Assembly: GCA_963752045.1 (NCBI GenBank)
Contig: CAVVWN010000003.1
Span: 1-64,000, forward strand
Origin: DATKDF01 sp963752045
Lineage (GTDB): Bacteria; Acidobacteriota; Vicinamibacteria; Vicinamibacterales; SCN-69-37
Length of the DNA: 64,000 nt
Reading direction: 5' to 3'
Made by a program: the position numbers and the translations under genes. The notes beneath the pieces are model-generated. The model was not told the DNA's origin. It searched no databases and saw nothing but the letters and a program-made list of their open reading frames with translations. Numbering within the stretch: position 1 is the first letter of the stretch; every line of letters begins with the position of its first letter. This document shows positions 58,881-64,000 of this stretch, one piece after another.

Positions 58881-61284
58881 GCGCCTGGTAGCGCGGGTCG
58901 TCGCGCAGGCGGTCGAACGGCGGCCCGTTCGTGTACGGCATGTTGGGATCCTGCAGATAGTATCCCTTCTGCAGCCACGCGATGGCGCGACCGTTGTCGC
59001 CGGCATCGAGGTACCGCAGGGCGATGCCAGTGGCGGCGTGGAACTGGCCCCTGGACCGCAGCAGCGCCACCGCGGCCGGGTCCCGCTCAGCCAACTCGTA
59101 GCGGGCAGCCAGGATGTCGGCGATCGCTCGCTGCGCGCCCTCGTACCCACCGGCGGCCAGGCCCTCGTCGAAAGCTGCCAGGCGCTCGGGGTCCCTTGCG
59201 ATCCGGAGCCGCTGATCGGCCAACTGCTCGTCCCGCATGCCCGTGATTATGTAGACCAACTCCATCACGTAGGACGCGATAGCCATGTCGGCCCGAATGG
59301 CTACCGCCGTGCTGGCTGCCTCCATCGCCTCGTCATTCCGCCCCAGGTCGACGAGCACCACGCCCCGAAGAGCGTGGTAGAGCGCGTTGAACGGGTCCAG
59401 CTCGACGGAAAGGTCGCTGTGTCGAAGCCCTTCGTCTCCGCGCCCTCGGTGCATGAGGAAGTGGGCGTAGTAGGCCTGCGCGTTTGCGTCATTGGGGTTC
59501 AGCCCGAGGGCACGCGCCCAGGCCTCCTCCGCGCGCGGCCAGTCCCACTCACCCCACGTCCTGACGACGGCCAGCGCGACGTGCGCCTCGGCGGCGCCCT
59601 CGTCGAGGGCGATCGCCCGAAGCGCAGCGTCCTTCGCTCTCGGCACGGCTTCCTCGCGTGGCGCATAGCCGAACTGGTTGCGTGCCGCCCAGACCCACGC
59701 CAGTCCCGCATAGGCAGGTGCGTAGAAGGGGTCACGCGCGAGCGCCAGCTCGAACTGCTCCTCGGCGGCGTCGATATCGGCCGGCATCAGCGATTGCCAG
59801 AGCGAGGACCCGCGGGTGTGCGCTTCGTACACCTCCGGGTCGACTGTCCTCGCCGACGCGAGTCGGGCCTCCTCGGCTGGCAGCAGGGCGACCGCCAGGG
59901 CTCGCGCGACGCTTCGCGCCACCTGGCTCTGAACCTGCAGAATGCCCGAGACCTCCTGGTCGTAGGTGTCGGCCCAGACCTGTGCCTGATCGGCCGCGTG
60001 CAGAAGCTCGGCACTCACACGGATGCGCGTGCCCTCGCGCTGCACGCTTCCTTCGACGATGTACTCGACGCCGAGCTCGCGGCCAATCTGGTCGAGTGGC
60101 GTGTCACTCTCGCTGTAGCGCTGCACGGAGGTGCGGCCAATGACGCCGAGCGCGGCCGGATTGAGACGTCCGATCTGCGTGATGAGCTCCTGCGTCATGC
60201 CGTCGGCAAGCACGTTCTCCTGATCGCCTGGCGTGAGGTTGGCGAATGGCAGGACGGCAAGCCTGACGACGGGCGCAGGTACAACCGTCGTGCCGAGCAA
60301 CCGCGTCCGGAGTCCGCCGACGTCGAGCGCCGCCAGCCCCCCGACGAGCAGCACGGGCACGGCCACGAACGCGGCCGTCCGGCGCCACCCCGCGCGCGGG
60401 AGCGCCGGCGGCTCCGCCGCCGCGCTCGGAGGCGCGACGACGGCCGTGCCGGCGCGAACGGCCTGCAGGGCGGCCTTCACTTCTTCTCCTCGCTGATAGC
60501 GCTCGCCGGGTTCCTTCCGGAGGCACCGATCGACGACCGCGGCAAGAGCCGGCGGCACCGACGCCGGCAAGGGCGCCGGCGGCTGGCTGAGGATGGCCGA
60601 CGTCAGCTCGAAACCGGTCTTGCCCTGGAACGGCCGCTGCCCGGCCGCCATTTCGTAGAGCATGACCCCGAGCGCCCAGACGTCGCTTCTCGCATCAGCC
60701 GGTTGTCCGCGGAGCTGATCCGGTGCCATGTAGGCGAGCGTTCCCACGACCATCCCGGGCGCGGTCAGCGTCTGCTGCGTCGTCGCCTCCGAGAGTTCCT
60801 CGTCCGCCAGGCGCTTGGCCAGGCCGAAGTCGAGCACCTTGATCTGCCCTTCAGGCGTCACGACGGCATTCGCGCTCTTCAGGTCGCGGTGCACGACACC
60901 GCGGCCGTGCGCGTGCGCCAGCGCATCGGCGAGCTGCTGCCCGTAGCGCAGGACCTCGTCGACCGGCAGCGGCCCGCTCGAGAGGCGACTGCTGAGCGAC
61001 TGGCCTTCGACCATCTCCATGCCGATGTAGGTCTGCCCATCGGACTCGCCGACGTCGTAGATCGTGCAGATGTGGGGATGGTTCAGTTGCGAGGCCAGAC
61101 GCGCTTCCCGCAGCAGCCGCACGCGTGCGGTCTCGTCAGCCAGCGCAGCAGCTGGCAGCACCTTGAGCGCGACGTCTCGGTCCAGGCGGGTGTCCCGGGC
61201 GCGGAATACCTCGCCCATGCCCCCGGCACCAAGGCGCGACAGGACTTCGTACGGTCCGAGACGGGTTCCGGGCGTCAGACTCAT
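58849..61284 (-). CDS. Membrane Ser/Thr protein kinase with TolB-like and TPR domains
   Basis: 811 residues. The Pkn2-type kinase domain occupies 1-270: the glycine loop GAGGMGEVFRARD, VALK lysine at 41, VVHRDLKSANAVVTPEGQIK, LDFGLAKR and APDQLRGQPADARSDVWALG. A membrane helix lies near 308-330 (FVAVPVLLVGGLAALDVGGL). The outer part has the FlgO/TolB-like adenylate-cyclase-associated module (LAVLPFANLTPGDQENVLAD, LGVEYIVEGSVQREGTRIRV) and then TPRs (EEQFELALARDPFYAPAYAG, NAQAYYAHFLMHRGRGDEGL). This layout is very common in Acidobacteriota. It senses unknown signals. Confidence 0.93.
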   Translation of the reverse strand: MSLTPGTRLGPYEVLSRLGAGGMGEVFRARDTRLDRDVALKVLPAAALADETARVRLLREARLASQLNHPHICTIYDVGESDGQTYIGMEMVEGQSLSSRLSSGPLPVDEVLRYGQQLADALAHAHGRGVVHRDLKSANAVVTPEGQIKVLDFGLAKRLADEELSEATTQQTLTAPGMVVGTLAYMAPDQLRGQPADARSDVWALGVMLYEMAAGQRPFQGKTGFELTSAILSQPPAPLPASVPPALAAVVDRCLRKEPGERYQRGEEVKAALQAVRAGTAVVAPPSAAAEPPALPRAGWRRTAAFVAVPVLLVGGLAALDVGGLRTRLLGTTVVPAPVVRLAVLPFANLTPGDQENVLADGMTQELITQIGRLNPAALGVIGRTSVQRYSESDTPLDQIGRELGVEYIVEGSVQREGTRIRVSAELLHAADQAQVWADTYDQEVSGILQVQSQVARSVARALAVALLPAEEARLASARTVDPEVYEAHTRGSSLWQSLMPADIDAAEEQFELALARDPFYAPAYAGLAWVWAARNQFGYAPREEAVPRAKDAALRAIALDEGAAEAHVALAVVRTWGEWDWPRAEEAWARALGLNPNDANAQAYYAHFLMHRGRGDEGLRHSDLSVELDPFNALYHALRGVVLVDLGRNDEAMEAASTAVAIRADMAIASYVMELVYIITGMRDEQLADQRLRIARDPERLAAFDEGLAAGGYEGAQRAIADILAARYELAERDPAAVALLRSRGQFHAATGIALRYLDAGDNGRAIAWLQKGYYLQDPNMPYTNGPPFDRLRDDPRYQALMRRVGVPLR

Positions 61285-61335
61285 CGAGTCATGGCCAGCG
61301 GTATTCTACCCGGCGACGCCCTCAGTCGGCCGGAG

Positions 61336-61381
61336 GGGCCGGCTTCAGCCGGCCCTCGGCTGGGCGGGCTGAAGCCCGCCC
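61336..61381. repeat. Two consecutive TTCA/TGAA-loop hairpins
   Basis: GGGCCGGC-TTCA-GCCGGCCC (61336-61355) is followed six bases later by GGGCGGGC-TGAA-GCCCGCCC (61362-61381). They lie 24-69 bases beyond the pfp stop and before the kinase start. The same GGCTTCAGCC core occurs at 54083-54100, so it is a short repeat family that may also terminate transcripts. Confidence 0.7.
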
Positions 61382-61404
61382 CTCCAGTGTTCCCGCGGGG
61401 CTCG

Positions 61405-62733
61405 TCAGTCGCGTCGGGCCGCGACGGCGTCGGGCAGCTCGAGGACCAGCGGAGGCGGCTCCGAGGCGACGATGGCCTCGAACTCGCGCCGGAACTCCTC
61501 CTCCGTCCGCCCGACGGCTGCCGAGAGCTTCGCCAGCTCGTGCGGATCCTCGAAATCGTCCCGGCGCAGGCGAATCATGTAGCGCCGGGCAATCGCGTAG
61601 CGCGCCGAGTTGATGTCGACGAGGCGGACGCGCGCCCGTCCGGTGCCGTCCTCGGCAAGCGTGCTGAACGGCATCGGGGCGAAATGACCGCCCTGCATCG
61701 AGATCATCACGCCACTGCCGCCCTCGATCAGGTACTTCGCCGCGCAATAGCCGAGGTCGCGCGCGTACTCCATGTCGACGGGAATCGGATCGACGCACCG
61801 CAGCTCGTAGCCGATGTTCTTCGCCGAGATCTTGCTCTTGATTCCGAACGTGGCGAGCCGCGCGGCCACGCGTGACTTGAGCATGCCGCCGAGGTCGACC
61901 TCGTCGAGCTGGATGTGGCCGTGCGCGTCACGATCGATCTCGTCGAGCGAGGCCAGCTCTTCCTTCGCGAGGCCGAGGATGATGCCCTCGGCGATGACCG
62001 CCACGCCGTCGCGCCGGCCATCGGCCAGACGTTTGATGATGGAGCCCACGAGCGTATCGACGATGGTCTGGAGGCGCGTCGGCGGCTCGAACTCCTCGGG
62101 AATCAGCGTGAGCGTGGCGCCGGCAGCCTTGCCGATGCCGAGCGCGAGATGGCCGGCCTTGCGCCCCATCGAGATGACGAAGTACCACCGCGACGTGGTC
62201 CGCGCGTCCACCATCAGGTGCTTGACGATCTCGCAGCCGAAATGGCGCGCCGACTGGTAGCCGAACGTGTCGACGTGCGGCGGCAGGTCCAGGTCGTTGT
62301 CGATCGTCTTCGGGACGTGCACGACGCGGATGCGTCCGGCCGCCCGCTTGGCCAGCTCCATCGCCGAAAAGGCCGTATCGTCGCCGCCGATGGTCAGCAG
62401 CTGTGAGACGTCCATCCGGAGCAACGCCGAGATCACGTTCTCGAGGAGCTTCGGGTCGGTCGTCGGATTGGCGCGCGAGATGCCGATGTAGGACCCGCCC
62501 CGGAAGTGGATGCGGCTGACGGCGTCGGTCGTCAATCGCATGACGTGGCTCGTGTCACCCTGCATGAGCCACTGAAAACCGTCGCGGATCCCGACGACCT
62601 CGAGGCCCTCGAGCTCGGCGCGAATCGTGGCGGCGCCAATGACGCTGTTGATGCCGGGCGCGGGCCCGCCGCCGACGAGGATGGCCAGCTTGCGGTGGTG
62701 ATCGGAGACCTGTGCGTGAGCGGAATGCGTCAT
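61405..62733 (-). CDS. pfp: 6-phosphofructokinase, PPi-signature type
   Basis: ATG 62731-62733 gives MTHSAHAQVSDHHRKLAILV, then GGGPAPGINSVIGAATIRAE. The donor-site residues are GGDD (LLTIGGDDTAFSAMELAKRA) and PKTIDND (VVHVPKTIDNDLDLPPHVDT). The Asp/Lys combination marks pyrophosphate-dependent enzymes. ISMGRKAGHLALGIGKAAGA, KNIGYELRCVDPIPVDMEYA and SMQGGHFAPMPFSTL follow. 442 residues, long type. It would make the fructose-6-phosphate step reversible. It is followed by the kinase and preceded by a universal stress protein. Confidence 0.92.
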   Translation of the reverse strand: MTHSAHAQVSDHHRKLAILVGGGPAPGINSVIGAATIRAELEGLEVVGIRDGFQWLMQGDTSHVMRLTTDAVSRIHFRGGSYIGISRANPTTDPKLLENVISALLRMDVSQLLTIGGDDTAFSAMELAKRAAGRIRVVHVPKTIDNDLDLPPHVDTFGYQSARHFGCEIVKHLMVDARTTSRWYFVISMGRKAGHLALGIGKAAGATLTLIPEEFEPPTRLQTIVDTLVGSIIKRLADGRRDGVAVIAEGIILGLAKEELASLDEIDRDAHGHIQLDEVDLGGMLKSRVAARLATFGIKSKISAKNIGYELRCVDPIPVDMEYARDLGYCAAKYLIEGGSGVMISMQGGHFAPMPFSTLAEDGTGRARVRLVDINSARYAIARRYMIRLRRDDFEDPHELAKLSAAVGRTEEEFRREFEAIVASEPPPLVLELPDAVAARRD

Positions 62734-62747
62734 GACCAGCTGTACAC

Positions 62748-63698
62748 CTATGCCTCCACCGGCGACTCGAACCCTTCGGGCTTGAGCGCGAACACGGAGC
62801 ACTCGAGCTTCTGGATCATGTGCTCGGCGGTGTTCCCCATGAGGAGGCCCGCCAGCCCCCTGCGCGCCACGGTGCCCATCACGACGAGGTCGATGTCCTT
62901 CCGTTTCGCATACTGCGGGATGACGTCGTCGGGCTCGCCCTTGACGAATTCAACCGACGCGCGGGGCCCCAGGTTGCCGTGCTCGTCGAGGAACTCGTCG
63001 AGCGTCCCGCGCGCCGTCGCGCGGGCCGCCTCGACGAACTCACGGACTTCCGTCGCCGACATGTGGCTTCGCAGGAGCGGCTCGCCGTACGGCGCCCATG
63101 CCGTCAGCACGGTCAGCGTGCCCTTCTGGAGGTCGGCGAGCGCTCGGGCCGCCTCCAGGATGCGATGGTTGAGCGCCTGTTCGACGGCGTCGTCCGGGTC
63201 CGGATGAATCGCCGCCAGAATCCGCGTGGGCCTCGTGCGCTCGCCGACGCCCACAATCCACACCGGGCACGGGCACTTGCGCAGGAGCTGCATGTCCACC
63301 GACCCGAAGGTCCGACGCCGGGGGACCAGATCGCGGGCGTGCGACCGGACGACGAGGTCGGCCTTCGAGGCGATCGCCTGGCGCACGACGGCCGTCGCCG
63401 GCCGGCCGCGCAGGACCTCGACCGACACCGGAACCCGGCGCCGGCGGTACTTCGCGGTGGCGGCCTCGAGCGCCTCCCGCCGGTGGACGACGATCTCGTC
63501 CTCGAGCCGATCCGACACGTATGCCCGCGCGGCGTCCGGCACGTCTTCGACGACGTCCACGACGGTGACCCGCCCCTTCGAGCGGGCCGCGAGGTCCACG
63601 GCCTGATCGAGGGCCGGATGCTCCGGCGCCAGGGCGTCGATGTCGACGAGGATGCGCTTGAAAGAGGTGGCCGCGCCGCGGCGCCTACGCGGACTCAC
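62748..63698 (-). CDS. Tandem universal stress protein
   Basis: GTG 63696-63698 opens 316 residues with two UspA folds. The first (about 12-150) starts FKRILVDIDALAPEHPALDQ. The second (about 158-310) starts TRILAAIHPDPDDAVEQALN and ends with VVMGTVARRGLAGLLMGNTA, the G-2x-G-9x-G nucleotide-binding loop, and ECSVFALKPEGFESPVEA. The first fold has weaker nucleotide-site residues. UspE-like proteins act in stress and nutrient adaptation. It overlaps the upstream small ORF by 14 bases. Confidence 0.9.
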   Translation of the reverse strand: MSPRRRRGAATSFKRILVDIDALAPEHPALDQAVDLAARSKGRVTVVDVVEDVPDAARAYVSDRLEDEIVVHRREALEAATAKYRRRRVPVSVEVLRGRPATAVVRQAIASKADLVVRSHARDLVPRRRTFGSVDMQLLRKCPCPVWIVGVGERTRPTRILAAIHPDPDDAVEQALNHRILEAARALADLQKGTLTVLTAWAPYGEPLLRSHMSATEVREFVEAARATARGTLDEFLDEHGNLGPRASVEFVKGEPDDVIPQYAKRKDIDLVVMGTVARRGLAGLLMGNTAEHMIQKLECSVFALKPEGFESPVEA

Positions 63699-63915
63699 GA
63701 ACCCGCCTCAGGTGCTCGACGAGGCCGCGCAGCGCCATGACGGCGTTGGCCTGCGCGAACGTCAGCCGGTCGTAGGTATCCAGGTCGAGATCGGCCAGCG
63801 GCGTGCTTTCGGCCAGACTGCCCACCGCGGGCGCCAGAATCCGAACCTCTTCAGAGGCGGTCACCGCGCCATTCCAAGCGTTCTTGAGTGCCAGCAGCGC
63901 GTTCTCTTCGCTCAT
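63685..63915 (-). CDS. Small helical protein upstream of the stress protein
   Basis: 76 residues, MSEENALLALKNAWNGAVTA then SEEVRILAPAVGSLAESTPL and DRLTFAQANAVMALRGLVEH. Mostly helical and soluble; no family recognised. It overlaps the universal stress protein start by 14 bases, so both are probably co-expressed. Its start is 34 bases from the divergent FmdB gene. Confidence 0.6.
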   Translation of the reverse strand: MSEENALLALKNAWNGAVTASEEVRILAPAVGSLAESTPLADLDLDTYDRLTFAQANAVMALRGLVEHLRRVRESA

Positions 63916-63948
63916 CAGGGCCTCCGCAGTACAATGTCTTCACGTACC

Positions 63949-64000
63949 ATGCCTATTTTTGAATACATTTGCCGCGACTGTCACCAACAGTTCGAGACGC
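63949..64000 (+). CDS. FmdB-type zinc-ribbon protein, truncated by window end
   Basis: ATG 63949 opens MPIFEYICRDCHQQFET and runs off the window. The MPxYEYxCxxC start is the signature of the FmdB/CxxC_CXXC_SSSS regulatory-protein family of small zinc ribbons. Only 17 codons are visible. Confidence 0.8.
   Translation, partial: MPIFEYICRDCHQQFET

Noticed and set aside
59038..61875. Plus-strand ORF of 945 codons
   Set aside because: It is antisense to a well-defined kinase gene, has Arg/Gly/Pro-rich composition typical of reverse frames in high-GC DNA and shows no domain.

Overview
The window looks like a chromosomal segment of a high-GC Gram-negative bacterium, most plausibly an Acidobacteriota member of the Vicinamibacteria type. 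This assignment is an inference. It rests on lineage-typical families: a VWFA-related-domain protein, the tail of an ADOP-type duplicated permease, a Ser/Thr kinase joined to a TolB-like domain and TPRs, a PQQ-like beta-propeller protein and a double TonB-C-domain protein. KDO/LPS and type IV pilus genes support a Gram-negative envelope. No rRNA lies in the window.

Layout. (1) Positions 1-7.8 kb are accessory: a partial secreted cysteine-rich protein, decayed DsbA-like and VWFA-related genes, then a mobile module made of two winged-helix/nuclease-like genes, large nested palindromes, a tiny basic ORF and a large serine recombinase whose 3' end runs into an initiator tRNA gene. (2) 8-15.7 kb holds Sir2, dCTP deaminase, a DUF2905 protein, Ndk, two divergent large membrane proteins and a TonB-like periplasmic protein. 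(3) 15.7-24.6 kb (minus strand) is a TCA cluster: icd, mdh, DUF2461, esterase, sucC, sucD, korA, korB. (4) 24.8-31.7 kb (plus) is a KDO/LPS cluster, kdsB-pyrG-kdsA-kdsD-kdsC-lapB-coaE. (5) 31.7-37.2 kb carries folD and three amino-acid or sodium-coupled transporters. (6) 37.2-47.7 kb (minus) is one long gene train, pilMNOPQ, a lipoprotein, a PKD lipoprotein, a TPR protein, an M24 peptidase, accB, accC and thiE. (7) 48-54 kb (plus) is the translation operon rplM-rpsI-rpsB-tsf-pyrH-frr behind a near-consensus sigma-70 promoter, then thrC and an asparaginase. (8) 54-64 kb holds an ATP-signature phosphofructokinase, a tRNA-Ala carrying a small decayed insertion (toxin-antitoxin pair and permease tail between 19-bp direct repeats), a beta-propeller protein, a receptor-like kinase, a PPi-signature phosphofructokinase, a universal stress protein and the start of an FmdB-type zinc-ribbon gene.

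Two genome-wide themes stand out. First, several unrelated families of palindromic or tandem intergenic repeats sit between genes; the ATCTGGAATCTG family recurs at five places. Second, many indispensable genes (pyrG, kdsA, kdsB, accC, coaE, icd, korA, lapB) are broken by one-base indels, clustered at about 23.7-31.2 kb and again near 36-39 kb, while neighbouring operons are intact. I read these as consensus errors in the assembly rather than real pseudogenes. Coordinates for those genes are the reconstructed full extents.
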